Source: Prevotella sp. (lineage in GTDB: Bacteria; Bacteroidota; Bacteroidia; Bacteroidales; Bacteroidaceae). From it: 64,000 bases of DNA. A program made the translations under genes and the position numbers. Shown here piece after piece: positions 30,340 through 39,647 of this stretch. The stretch covers positions 86,941 through 150,940 of the forward strand of contig JAEAMQ010000067.1 in the NCBI GenBank assembly GCA_016901395.1, given 5' to 3'. The notes under the pieces are model-generated. The model worked only from the letters and a program-made list of their open reading frames with translations. It made no database searches and was not told the DNA's origin. Position 1 is the stretch's first letter; the number at the start of each line of letters is the position of its first letter.

Positions 30340-31962
30340 ATGACAGATCAAGTTAAACAAACCCTGAGAGACTCTGCCGCCCTGCGTTGGACGGCCCTCT
30401 TGCTTCTGGCACTCGCCATGTTCTGTGCCTACATCTTCATGGATATCCTCTCTCCCATCAAAGACCTGATGCTCACCCAGCGCGGGTGGGACTCCACGGC
30501 CTTTGGTACCATGCAAGGTTCGGAGACGTTTCTCAATGTGTTCGTGTTCTTCCTCATCTTCGCCGGCATCATTCTCGACAAGATGGGCGTGCGCTTCACA
30601 GCCCTTCTCTCCGGTGCCGTAATGCTGGCCGGTGCCTGCATCAAGTATTATGCCGTGAGCGAGAGCTTCATTGGCAGTGGCCTGGAGACATGGTTCACCA
30701 ACAACCTCAACCACATTCCCGTGTTCGAGCAGCTCGGCGTGTCGCCGTTCTACGAGGGCATGCCGGCCTCAGCCAAGCTCGCCGCCTGCGGCTTCATGAT
30801 CTTCGGCTGCGGTGCTGAGATGGGCGGCATCACCGTGTCGCGTGGTATCGTCAAGTGGTTCAAGGGTCGCGAGATGGCTCTGGCCATGGGTTCGGAGATG
30901 GCATTGGCCCGTCTGGGTGTGGCCACCTGTATGATTTTCTCACCCTTCTTCGCCAAACTCGGCGGCAATATCGACGTGGCCCGTTCAGTGGCCTTTGGCG
31001 TAGTGTTGCTCTGCATCGCCCTGATGATGCTCGTGGTCTACTTCTTCATGGACAAGAAATTGGACGCACAGACCGGCGAGGCCGAGGAGAAGGACGACCC
31101 CTTCAAGGTCAGCGACCTGGGCCAAATCCTCTCCAGCAGCGGTTTCTGGCTCGTGTCCCTGCTCTGCGTGCTCTACTATTCGGCCATCTTCCCCTTCCAG
31201 AAGTATGCCGTGAACATGCTGCAGTGCAACCTCACCTTTACCGAAGTGCCCGCCGACTCATTCTGGGCATCGACCTCGGTCACCATCGTGCAGTATCTCA
31301 TCATGCTCCTCGTGGCGGTCACCGCCTTCATGTTCAACTTCATGAAGAACAAAGCCGTGAAATATAGCGTGCTCTGCCTCTCCGTCGTGGCCCTCGTCAC
31401 CTATTGCTACATGGGCTACATGCGCCAGTCGGCCGAGTCTATCTTCGCCGTGTTCCCGCTTCTGGCCGTGGGCATCACGCCCATCCTCGGCAACTATGTC
31501 GACCATAAGGGCAAGGCCGCCTCGATGCTCGTGCTCGGCTCCCTGCTCCTCATCGCCTGCCACCTCACCTTCGCTTTCGTGCTCCCCGCATTCCGCGGCA
31601 GTCAGGTGGGCGGCGTCATCGTGGCCTACCTCACCATCCTTGTGCTCGGCGCCTCGTTCTCTCTGGTGCCCGCTTCGTTGTGGCCCAGCGTGCCCAAACT
31701 CGTGGATGCCAAGATCATCGGTTCGGCCTATGCCCTGATTTTCTGGATTCAGAACATCGGTCTGTGGCTTTTCCCGCTGCTCATCGGTAAGGTGCTCGAC
31801 AAGACCAACCCCGGCGTGACCGATGCCACACAGCTCAACTACACCGCGCCGCTCATCATGCTGGCCAGCCTCGGTGTAGCCGCCCTCATCATCGGACTCA
31901 TCCTCAAGGTGGTCGACAAGAAGAAAGGCCTCGGCCTCGAACTCCCGAACATTCAGGAATAG
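30340..31962 (+). CDS. MFS transporter
   Basis: 540 residues with about 12 hydrophobic helices starting at WTALLLLALAMFCAYIFMDI. A major-facilitator-type loop is seen at FAGIILDKMGVRFTALLSGA. A long insertion between helices 3 and 4 (KYYAVSESFIGSGLETWFTN) may lie in the periplasm. The substrate is unknown. It follows the secreted S9 peptidase, so uptake of peptides or amino acids would fit, but that is inference from position only. A strong intrinsic terminator lies about 110 bp after the stop. Confidence 0.88.
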   Translation: MTDQVKQTLRDSAALRWTALLLLALAMFCAYIFMDILSPIKDLMLTQRGWDSTAFGTMQGSETFLNVFVFFLIFAGIILDKMGVRFTALLSGAVMLAGACIKYYAVSESFIGSGLETWFTNNLNHIPVFEQLGVSPFYEGMPASAKLAACGFMIFGCGAEMGGITVSRGIVKWFKGREMALAMGSEMALARLGVATCMIFSPFFAKLGGNIDVARSVAFGVVLLCIALMMLVVYFFMDKKLDAQTGEAEEKDDPFKVSDLGQILSSSGFWLVSLLCVLYYSAIFPFQKYAVNMLQCNLTFTEVPADSFWASTSVTIVQYLIMLLVAVTAFMFNFMKNKAVKYSVLCLSVVALVTYCYMGYMRQSAESIFAVFPLLAVGITPILGNYVDHKGKAASMLVLGSLLLIACHLTFAFVLPAFRGSQVGGVIVAYLTILVLGASFSLVPASLWPSVPKLVDAKIIGSAYALIFWIQNIGLWLFPLLIGKVLDKTNPGVTDATQLNYTAPLIMLASLGVAALIIGLILKVVDKKKGLGLELPNIQE

Positions 31963-32068
31963 ACACTTCAGACGATTCATATATCGTTAAGAAAAAATAC
32001 CAAAAATCATACTTCCCCCATCTGTCGGTTCCGTTCGGGAAAACAGACAAAAGTGTGATTTCAACCTC

Positions 32069-32107
32069 AAAGAGACCCAACCGCTGCACGGTTAGGTCTC
32101 TTTTTTT
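32069..32107 (+). terminator. Intrinsic terminator after the MFS gene
   Basis: AAAGAGACCCAACCG pairs across loop CTGCA with CGGTT-A-GGTCTCTTT, followed by a run of T. It is a stable stem of about 14 bp. Confidence 0.85.
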
Positions 32108-32154
32108 AATGGTTTTGGCCCTATTTCCGATTCTATTTCATCGTTTTCGCTGGG

Positions 32155-32220
32155 AGATTTGGTAGTCATCGTCCAACGATTAGATAGTAATCGCACGACG
32201 ATTAGATAGTAATCGTAAAG
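32155..32220. repeat. 22-bp near-palindromic array C
   Basis: Two good units (32177-32198 and 32199-32220, CGATTAGATAGTAATCG plus spacer) and a degenerate one before them (32155-32176). The right flank AAAGCCCTTTTTGTCAAG is the inverse of the left flank of array A. The array lies in the 962-bp gap between the convergent MFS and RND genes. Confidence 0.85.
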
Positions 32221-32461
32221 CCCTTTTTGTCAAGATATTACAACAAGTTGACTATCAGCGGGTTTTAAAACGTCCATTTTAAGGTTATTTTCGTGGCCAA
32301 CGCCCTGAGTTTGCCTTTTCAGGCAGCATCGGAAGACGTTTGTACATTTTATTCATTGGAAATTTCAACCGGCAGCGGAAAGCGAAATTTATTTTCAATC
32401 TACACTGTTTTAAAAGGCACGGTACCACGAAAAGGTTACCGCAATCCACCGGTCTCTTATT

Positions 32462-32842
32462 AACCACAGATGAAAACAATGAAAAACAATAATTGAGACT
32501 ACGAATTACACGAATGACACGAATTAATAAACAGTGATGAACTGTAATTCGTGGTATAAGAATGTTATTATGTTACTGTGTCTTTAATTTTACTGTGTCT
32601 TCGATGTACGATGATACTATCCAATGGTTCTTATCAACCACAGATGAAAACAATGAAAAACAATAATTGGGACTACGAATGACACGAATGACACGAATTA
32701 ATAAACAGTGATGAACTGTTATTCGTAGTATAAAAATGTTATTATGTTACTGTGTCTTTAATTTTACTGTGTCTTCGATGTACGATGATACTATCCAATG
32801 GTTCTTATCAACCACAGATGAGAACCATGAAAAACAAGGATG
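32462..32842. repeat. 174-bp tandem repeat, two full copies and a partial third
   Basis: Copies begin with AACCACAGATGA at 32462, 32636 and 32810, exactly 174 bp apart; the third stops after about 33 bp. Units contain ACGAATkACACGAATGACAC words and ACTGTGTCTTyrATTTTACT. No coding potential is seen. Together with the terminator hairpins and array C this accounts for most of the 31963-32924 gap; 32221-32461 is AT-rich sequence in which I see nothing specific. Confidence 0.9.
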
Positions 32843-32844
32843 AG

Positions 32845-32904
32845 TTTTCCCGATGCAACCGGGTGCTCTGTCTCTATAGAGCACCCGGTTGGGTCATCGG
32901 AAAA
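32845..32904 (-). terminator. Long hairpin downstream of the RND operon
   Basis: CAACCGGGTGCTCT (32856-32869) pairs perfectly with AGAGCACCCGGTTG (32878-32891), and outer bases TTTTCC..CGATG and CATCGG..AAAA extend the stem. It lies 21 bp beyond the RND stop codon. Confidence 0.75.
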
Positions 32905-32924
32905 CAACGGGGGCGATATCTTCC

Positions 32925-35900
32925 CTACGCTGTGGCACGTCTTCCCTTCACCTGCTTGTAATAGAGCAGCGGGACCACCACCAGTGTCAAGATTGTAGAT
33001 GTCACGGTGCCTCCGATCAGAGAGATGGCCAATCCCTGGAAGATCGGGTCAAACAGAATAACGATGGCACCTATCACTACCCCGCCTGCCGTGAGCAAAA
33101 TAGGAGTTGTGCGCACAGCCCCCGACTCGATGATGGCCTGCCGGAGCTGCACACCCTCTCTCAGACGCAGATCGATGAAGTCGATGAGCAGAATGGAGTT
33201 GCGCACCATGATGCCCGCCAATGCGATAAATCCAATCATCGACGGTGCACTGAAATAGGCTCCCATGAGCCAATGGCCGAGGATGATACCGATAAGCGAC
33301 AGCGGAATGACCGACAACTGCACCAGAGGAGTGACAAAATTCTGAAACCATGCCACGATGAGTATGTATATCAGCACAAGCACCAGAAGGAACGCAAAAC
33401 CCAAATCGCGGAACACATCATGCGTGATCTGCCACTCACCGTCCCATTTCAACGTAAACTGATCGGCATCGCCCAAGTCCTGTGTATATGACTCCTGCAG
33501 GCTGTAGCCATCGGGGAGCTTCACACCGGCCAGTTTCTCTGAGACATCAGACATGGCATAGATGGGACTTTCCAAGGTGCCGGCCACGTCGCCCATGACA
33601 TACACCACTCGTTTCTGGTCCTTGCGCGAGATGCTTTTAGCCTTGACACCCTCTGTCACCTTGACCAGATCGCCGATGGGCACACTCATTCCCTGCTGTC
33701 CCACCACCTTCATGGCCAATATGCGAGCCAGGTCAGACCTATCCTTCTCTGCCAGTTGCAACACTATGGCGATATCGTCGATGGTCTCCTCGCGGTGAAG
33801 CGTGCCTACGGTCATCCCCGAGAGAGCCGTCCGCATGGCCTGCACCACCTGCCCACTCGGTATGCCCATCTTCATGGCCTTGTCCTTGTCCACCTCCAGA
33901 CGGTATTCCTTCTGGTCGTCCTCCACGCTCCAGTCCACATCCACCACATTGTCGGTATGTGCCAGCACGGTTTCCACCTGTCGGGCTACAGCCTCCTGCT
34001 GCTGATAGTCGGGACCGTAGATTTCTGCCACGATGGTCGACATCACCGGTGGTCCGGGCGGCACCTCCACCACTTTCACATTGGCTCCATAGCGCTTGCC
34101 TATCGACTGCAAGCCTGCCCGCATCGACTTGGCAATGTCGTGACTCTGCAGGTCACGCTTGTCCTTGTCGACAATGTTCACCTGAATGTCGGCCACATGG
34201 TTGCCACTCCTGTAGTCATAGTGTCTGATCAGACCGTTGAAACTGATAGGGGCGCTCGTGCCGACATAGGTCTGATAGCTCTTCACCATGGCGTTTCGTC
34301 CCACATAGAGCCCCAGCTCCTTAGCCACGGCCGCCGTACGCTCCAAGGTAGTGCCCTCAGGCATGTCGATGACCACCTGAAACTCGTTTTTGTTGTCGAA
34401 GGGAAGCATCTTGACCGGCACCGACTTGGTGAAGAACAGCACAAACGTGGCCAGCAACACCATGGTGAGCGTGAGCATGAACGTCCACCGCTTCCTGCGG
34501 CTCTCAAGCAGCGGCACGGTCACCTTGGCATACCATCGATAGATGCGCCCCTCCACCATCTCTGCCTCATCATCCCAGTCGCTCTGCTCTGGATGTCTCC
34601 TGCTTTTCATTTGCAGGAACTTAAAACCGAAATAGGGTGTCAGGGTCAGGGCAATGAGGAGCGAGAACATCATGGCGATAGCTGCTCCGATGGGCATCGG
34701 ACTCATGTATGGCCCCATCATACCCGACACAAAAGCCATGGGTAGTACAGCCGCAATGACGGTGAGCGTGGCCAGGATGGTGGGGTTGCCCACCTCGTTG
34801 ATGGCAAAGATTGCCGCTTTCAAGGGAGGCAGTTTCTGCTGTTTGAAATGCCGGTGCATGTTCTCTGCAATCACAATGGAATCGTCGACCACAATACCCG
34901 TGACAAACACAAGGGCAAAGAGGGTGATGCGATTGAGCGTATAGCCTAAGAAATAATAGGCAAAGAGGGTGAGTGCAAACGTGATGGGCACCGAGAGAAA
35001 CACGACCAGTCCGCCCCTCCACCCCATGGCAATCATCACGAATAACGTGACGGCCACAATGGCGATAAACAGGTGCAGGAGGAGCTCTGAAACCTTATGG
35101 GAGGCCGTCTCACCATAGTTGCGTGTCACCTCCACATGGATATCGTCGGTGATGACCGTCTTTTTCAGCTGGTCGACCTTGTGCATCACGGTTTCGGCAA
35201 GCTGCATGGCATCCGTGCCCGACTTCTTGGCCACAGAGATGGTAATCGCCGAATAGTCGTCGGGATGAGCCTTCTTGTCTGATGCCGCAGCACCATAGCT
35301 GAACGAGACATACTGCTTGGGAAGTTCTGCCCCGTCTTCCACCTGTGCTATCTGATGGAGATAGACAGGCTGATTGTTGCTGGTGCCGACGATAAGTTGT
35401 CCGATCTCATCCTTTTGTGTGAAGAATTTACCCGTCTGAACAGCAAACACCTTGTCGCCGTCGACAATGTTTCCGCTCTCCATCTGTGCATTGTTGGCCG
35501 TAAGCGCCTGTGTCACCGTCGCAATGTCTACCTTGCTCTCCGCCATCTTGTCTCTGTCGAGCACCACCTTGACCTGCCGGCTCTGACCTCCGATGACTCT
35601 CACCTCGGCCACATCGGAAATCTTCTTGATCTCATTGCCTACTACCTCTGACACCTGTCGCAGGTCGTAACCGCCCATTTTGTCGCTCCACAGAGTAAAG
35701 GCCAACATCGGCACATCGTCGATAGACCGCGACTTGACGAGAGGCATGGTGGCCCCCTGCGGCATACGGTCCATGTTTTTCATAATCTCATTGTAGAGCT
35801 TCACAAGTGAGCGCTCAGAGTTTTCCCCTACAAAAAACTGTACCGTAATCATACCCATACCGTTCATCGAGGTAGAGTATACATGCTCCACCCCCTTGAT

Positions 35901-36134
35901 ATTGGAGACCAGTTTCTCCATGGGTTCTATCAACCGCGACTCCACCTCCCCGGGCGAAGCACCGGGATAACCCATCAGGATGTCGGCCGTGGGCACCTCT
36001 ATCTGCGGTTCTTCCTCGCGAGGTATGAAATAGATGCTGAACAATCCTAAAATGAGAAAAGCGAAGACCAAGAGGATGCTCAGCTTTGACTTGATGAATG
36101 CACGGGCTATCTTGCCTGAAATTCCATGTTCCAT
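32925..36134 (-). CDS. RND efflux transporter permease subunit
   Basis: 1069 residues with 12 helices and two large periplasmic loops. The N-terminus ARAFIKSKLSILLVFAFLIL starts helix 1. Helix 4 carries the proton-relay Asp pair in VTGIVVDDSIVIAENMHRHF. The sequence groups with the AcrB/MexB-like and CusA-like superfamily, not with RND lipid exporters; the substrate is not evident. It is the last gene of a minus-strand operon after TolC and HlyD components, so all three parts of a tripartite pump are encoded together. A long hairpin follows the stop. Confidence 0.95.
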   Translation of the reverse strand: MEHGISGKIARAFIKSKLSILLVFAFLILGLFSIYFIPREEEPQIEVPTADILMGYPGASPGEVESRLIEPMEKLVSNIKGVEHVYSTSMNGMGMITVQFFVGENSERSLVKLYNEIMKNMDRMPQGATMPLVKSRSIDDVPMLAFTLWSDKMGGYDLRQVSEVVGNEIKKISDVAEVRVIGGQSRQVKVVLDRDKMAESKVDIATVTQALTANNAQMESGNIVDGDKVFAVQTGKFFTQKDEIGQLIVGTSNNQPVYLHQIAQVEDGAELPKQYVSFSYGAAASDKKAHPDDYSAITISVAKKSGTDAMQLAETVMHKVDQLKKTVITDDIHVEVTRNYGETASHKVSELLLHLFIAIVAVTLFVMIAMGWRGGLVVFLSVPITFALTLFAYYFLGYTLNRITLFALVFVTGIVVDDSIVIAENMHRHFKQQKLPPLKAAIFAINEVGNPTILATLTVIAAVLPMAFVSGMMGPYMSPMPIGAAIAMMFSLLIALTLTPYFGFKFLQMKSRRHPEQSDWDDEAEMVEGRIYRWYAKVTVPLLESRRKRWTFMLTLTMVLLATFVLFFTKSVPVKMLPFDNKNEFQVVIDMPEGTTLERTAAVAKELGLYVGRNAMVKSYQTYVGTSAPISFNGLIRHYDYRSGNHVADIQVNIVDKDKRDLQSHDIAKSMRAGLQSIGKRYGANVKVVEVPPGPPVMSTIVAEIYGPDYQQQEAVARQVETVLAHTDNVVDVDWSVEDDQKEYRLEVDKDKAMKMGIPSGQVVQAMRTALSGMTVGTLHREETIDDIAIVLQLAEKDRSDLARILAMKVVGQQGMSVPIGDLVKVTEGVKAKSISRKDQKRVVYVMGDVAGTLESPIYAMSDVSEKLAGVKLPDGYSLQESYTQDLGDADQFTLKWDGEWQITHDVFRDLGFAFLLVLVLIYILIVAWFQNFVTPLVQLSVIPLSLIGIILGHWLMGAYFSAPSMIGFIALAGIMVRNSILLIDFIDLRLREGVQLRQAIIESGAVRTTPILLTAGGVVIGAIVILFDPIFQGLAISLIGGTVTSTILTLVVVPLLYYKQVKGRRATA

Positions 36135-36146
36135 AACTTCAAAACA

Positions 36147-37223
36147 TTAGTCTGTGATGATAATTTTCTGTCCGTTGTAGAGTTTCTTTCCAGCTCCGTC
36201 GATGACTCTGTCTTTGGGAGTAAGTCCAGACAACACCTCGACATGGTCGCCCATATCACTGCCTAACCGCACCCAGTGCAGAACAGCCCTGTTGTCTTCT
36301 CCGGCTACATATACCCCCATGAGCTGGTCACGATGAACGATCGACGACTTGCGTACCATTATGCCCGACGCTGTTGCAGATGCCTGCGGATTGGAGATGC
36401 GGATGCCTGCATACATGCCTGCCCGCAGATGCGCACGGTCTTGTTGTGAGATGGCAATCTTCATGGCATACTGACCGCCTGTCGCCGTGGCCGACGGACT
36501 GAGTTCGCTGACATACCCCTCCATGGTAGTACCCAAAGATTTGATATCGATGTTTACCCTTTCGCCCTTTTTCACCATTGCCACATAACTCTCCGGAACC
36601 GATGCCGTGACGTTCAGATCGCCCGATTGCTCTATGGTCAGCAATGGCATTCCGGGATTGGCGATGCTCCCCTCGTCGACCATCTTCTGGGTAACGACAC
36701 CGGAGAACGGAGCCTTGATATTGGAATAGGCCAGCATGGAGTTGACCTCTCGCAACCCTTGACGGGCCACCTGCAGACGAGCCATGGCCGACGTGTGGCG
36801 CAGGGCCATGCTCTCCAGCTCCTTATCCGACACACTGTTTTGCTCACGCAGAACCTGATAGCGCTGATAATCGCGATAGGCATCCTTGGAAGCGGCCTCA
36901 GCCTCGACGATCATGGCAGCGGCCTGAGCTTGTCTGGCCTTCACATCGGTGCTGTTGATGACCACTAAAGTCTGCCCCGCCTTGACCACATCGCCCTGCC
37001 TGACAAGTATGCGCTCGATGGTTCCCATCAGCTTGGTGCTGACAACTGCCGTCTGCTTGGCCGACACCATGCCGCTGAAGAAAAGTTCTCCCTGGCCAGA
37101 CGAAGAGGGATAATAGGTTTTGACACTGACTGCCCGCTCTGCCTCGTGATGTTTTTTGTCTGATGAACAGGAGCTGACCACAGCCATGATTACCGTATAT
37201 AGAATGAGATATTTTGTTTTCAT
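36147..37223 (-). CDS. Efflux RND transporter periplasmic adaptor (HlyD/MFP family) lipoprotein
   Basis: 358 residues from the ATG at 37223; an earlier ATG at 37280 would precede the lipoprotein signal. MKTKYLILYTVIMAVVSSC gives a lipobox ending at Cys19. A lipoyl-like half-motif (GTIERILVRQGDVVKAGQTL), a coiled-coil hairpin (about 90-150, with MIVEAEAASKDAYRDYQRY) and the matching half-motif (IKAPFSGVVTQKMVDEGSIA) are visible. It bridges the RND pump to TolC in the periplasm. Twelve bases separate its stop from the RND start. Confidence 0.93.
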   Translation of the reverse strand: MKTKYLILYTVIMAVVSSCSSDKKHHEAERAVSVKTYYPSSSGQGELFFSGMVSAKQTAVVSTKLMGTIERILVRQGDVVKAGQTLVVINSTDVKARQAQAAAMIVEAEAASKDAYRDYQRYQVLREQNSVSDKELESMALRHTSAMARLQVARQGLREVNSMLAYSNIKAPFSGVVTQKMVDEGSIANPGMPLLTIEQSGDLNVTASVPESYVAMVKKGERVNIDIKSLGTTMEGYVSELSPSATATGGQYAMKIAISQQDRAHLRAGMYAGIRISNPQASATASGIMVRKSSIVHRDQLMGVYVAGEDNRAVLHWVRLGSDMGDHVEVLSGLTPKDRVIDGAGKKLYNGQKIIITD

Positions 37224-37286
37224 AAACCCTAAAAAACTTTGTATGAAATAATAGTGCTGTCTGGTTGACCTATAGGACAACTTCCC

Positions 37287-38612
37287 CTATACGTTGTAAA
37301 TGAGAAGCTGGATATAATAATGTGTGATATTGTATGTCATCACAGCCTGCGCCAAGGCCATGCGCTGTTGTGACAACTGAGCCTGCGACTGCAGACAGTC
37401 GGTGGTGCTGACCAGCCCCTCGCGGTATCTGTTGTTCAGAATACGCAGGGCCTCCTCCGCCTGACCGACACTTTTCTGCAGCTTTTCGATTTCCTTCTGG
37501 CTGTCGTGCAGTGCTCTAAGCGACTTGTTCAGCTCCAGACGACTCTCCTCCTTGAGCAGGTTCAGCTGCTGCTCCTGCCTCATGGTTGCAGCTTTGGCAG
37601 CCTTGAGCTTACCCTGATCCTGCCTACCAGAGAACACATTCCATGAGAGGGAGATGCCAGCCAGATAAGAGCCTTTTCTGAAACCCAACACCTTGGAATC
37701 GTTGAACTGATAACTTCCAAAGGCATTGAGCTTGGGAAGAAAAGCCATCCGGGCCGATTTCTCCATCCATACGGAGGCGTCGAGTGCGGTCTCCATGGCC
37801 TTGATGTCTGGACGACGGCCTATCACTGCATCACCGGCAGTCACCGTCATCACCTGACTCAGTGAGTCGACAACATACCGATCCGGAGAGTCGGCACCTG
37901 TATTCATCAGCAGTTTCAACCCTTCTGAAGCGTTGTCAATATTGCTTTCGGCCTTCGACAACGCACTTTCCACGGTGCTGACCTGTACCTCGGCATTGAG
38001 AACGTCGGACTGCTGAACAAGTCCCTGACTGTAAAAGTTGCCCACCGTGCGGTGAATCTGTTTTACATCTGAGAGCGTAGCTGTCAGAATGTTTCTCATC
38101 TCATAGGCAAACTGCAACTGAGTGTAGGCTTTTCTCACCTCGTAGGCTACGTAAGCCTCGGTATACATCTGTTTATAATGATAGACCTCCTGCTGCAGCT
38201 TCGTGCCCTTGCGGGCATAGATCATATCAAGATTGACGACAGGGACTTTCACATCGACCGAAGTACCGAAGTTATGAGTAGCCCCGGGATTGTTGAGTCG
38301 CGAAGGCTCAAAGTCTTGCGCAGTAGCCACTCCCTGCTGGAGCAGGAAGCCAAAGGCGTTGAGAGGATTGTTGGTCACCATCGCCGTATAGCCCAATGAT
38401 ACCTGCGGCAGATACACCGCATCGGTCTGTTGATAATGAGCCTGAGATATCCGACGGTCCATCTCGGCAATCCGGACTTGCGCATTGTGCTTGGTAGCCT
38501 TACCCACCACCTCTTCCATAGAAACATATTGCGGCGGCAACGATTGCCCCATAGCCAAGTTGACAGACAGGGCCAGCAGAAGAGTTACGAGAAATTTGCT
38601 GCGGTTCATCAT
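37287..38612 (-). CDS. TolC family outer-membrane efflux protein
   Basis: About 441 residues from the ATG at 38612, chosen for the GGAAAAAG stretch just before it and the immediate signal peptide MMNRSKFLVTLLLALSVNLA; ATGs at 38609 and 38624 are alternatives. The mature protein has two repeated helical halves rich in heptads (QQEVYHYKQMYTEAYVAYEV; ESRLELNKSLRALHDSQKEI), as in TolC. It completes the tripartite efflux pump. The neighbouring thioredoxin gene ends 28 bp upstream. Confidence 0.92.
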   Translation of the reverse strand: MMNRSKFLVTLLLALSVNLAMGQSLPPQYVSMEEVVGKATKHNAQVRIAEMDRRISQAHYQQTDAVYLPQVSLGYTAMVTNNPLNAFGFLLQQGVATAQDFEPSRLNNPGATHNFGTSVDVKVPVVNLDMIYARKGTKLQQEVYHYKQMYTEAYVAYEVRKAYTQLQFAYEMRNILTATLSDVKQIHRTVGNFYSQGLVQQSDVLNAEVQVSTVESALSKAESNIDNASEGLKLLMNTGADSPDRYVVDSLSQVMTVTAGDAVIGRRPDIKAMETALDASVWMEKSARMAFLPKLNAFGSYQFNDSKVLGFRKGSYLAGISLSWNVFSGRQDQGKLKAAKAATMRQEQQLNLLKEESRLELNKSLRALHDSQKEIEKLQKSVGQAEEALRILNNRYREGLVSTTDCLQSQAQLSQQRMALAQAVMTYNITHYYIQLLIYNV

Positions 38613-38640
38613 GACTTTTTCCATTTTCTGAGTCTCAAAC

Positions 38641-39000
38641 TTAGGGCAGAAGCAGTTCCTTGATGGCCTGTTCATAGCCACTCTTGTTCATTGCACCCAC
38701 CGCCATCTGTGGTGTGCCGTTCATGGGAATAAACAGAACAGACGGCACCGACCGGATGCCAAACAAGGCTGCCAGCTCCTGTTCCTGTCCGGTATCCACT
38801 TTATAAATATATAGATTGTCCTGATATTCTTCCGCCAACTCGTCCATGATGGGACTCACGGCTTTGCAAGGGCCACACCATGTAGCATAGAAATCGATGA
38901 TTGCAGGCTTGCTACCTAAATATTTCCACTCGTTCGGATGGGTTTCATAATTGGCAACACGCTGCAGAAACTCACTCTTGGATAAATGTATGACTTTCAT
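38641..39000 (-). CDS. Thioredoxin
   Basis: 119 residues with the active site WCGPC (Cys42, Cys45) after IIDFYAT and the cis-proline segment SVPSVLFIP. No signal peptide is seen, so it is cytosolic. It is encoded as the second gene of the efflux operon, after a small Cys-containing membrane protein. The link between thiol redox control and export in one operon suggests response to a thiol-reactive or metal stress; this is inference. Confidence 0.95.
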   Translation of the reverse strand: MKVIHLSKSEFLQRVANYETHPNEWKYLGSKPAIIDFYATWCGPCKAVSPIMDELAEEYQDNLYIYKVDTGQEQELAALFGIRSVPSVLFIPMNGTPQMAVGAMNKSGYEQAIKELLLP

Positions 39001-39126
39001 AATGTATAGAGTTTTTTTTTATTTCTTGTAATTTTAAATATGCTGTTTCATTGAATACAGAGATGCTCCTGTCGCTTCACCAACAAAGAAATGGGAAGAA
39101 AACAACAAGCTGAAGAAATCGAATGC

Positions 39127-39378
39127 TCACTTCTTAGGCTTATAGGGCTTGACCATATCCTTATAGATGGGCTTCTGTCCACCCGAAACCGAACATCCTC
39201 CCACCCCGCAACACGAAATATTAAGAATGCTCTGCAAAAGCAACCAGACACCCAGCACAATGAGAATACTCTCATTATAGAGAATGCCGCCTATAGTCAG
39301 GAGACCGCCCAAAATCAACCTGATGGTGCGTGAAGCATCCCATCCTTCCAACAAATGGCCTATCCAATTTTTCAACAT
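39127..39378 (-). CDS. Small Cys-rich inner-membrane protein, first gene of the efflux operon (DUF2892/YgaP-like)
   Basis: 83 residues: an amphipathic start (MLKNWIGHLLEGWDASRTIR), two hydrophobic helices (LILGGLLTIGGILYNESILI and VLGVWLLLQSILNI), then SCCGVGGCSVSGGQ with three cysteines near the membrane exit and a basic tail. The helix pair and the position beside thioredoxin resemble the DUF2892 membrane part of YgaP-type proteins. The CCxxxxC cluster could bind metal or react with thiols. The start agrees with the promoter at 39438-39446. Function is unknown. Confidence 0.72.
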   Translation of the reverse strand: MLKNWIGHLLEGWDASRTIRLILGGLLTIGGILYNESILIVLGVWLLLQSILNISCCGVGGCSVSGGQKPIYKDMVKPYKPKK

Positions 39379-39419
39379 AACAACAATCGTTAATGGTTTA
39401 TATTCAATCGTTTACTTTA

Positions 39420-39467
39420 TTTTCTATTGGAAAACATTGCAAAGATATGATTTATTTTCCAATGGAA
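39420..39467 (-). promoter_or_regulatory. Promoter of the efflux operon flanked by two palindromic operators
   Basis: The minus strand carries TATCTTTGC (39438-39446), a perfect -7 element. On either side lie the palindromes TTTCTATTGGAAA (39420-39432) and TTTCCAATGGAAA (39455-39467), i.e. TTTCCA-N-TGGAAA with one mismatch in the first. Their centres are 35 bp apart. This layout suits a dimeric repressor or activator; no regulator gene is adjacent. The gap to 39647 holds nothing else clear. Confidence 0.7.
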
Positions 39468-39647
39468 ACTTAAATAAAGGAATAATACCGTTTTAATTAA
39501 AGTCTTTTAAGAGTTGAAAACAATTGTTTGCGATATTCTGATACCCTTCCTGTTCCATCCACCGGTATCCGCCATAAACCCATTTGCCCCGACCCCGTTA
39601 TAACAACGGAGCCAGGGCTATAGAATCATTGTGAAAAGGGGCACTGA

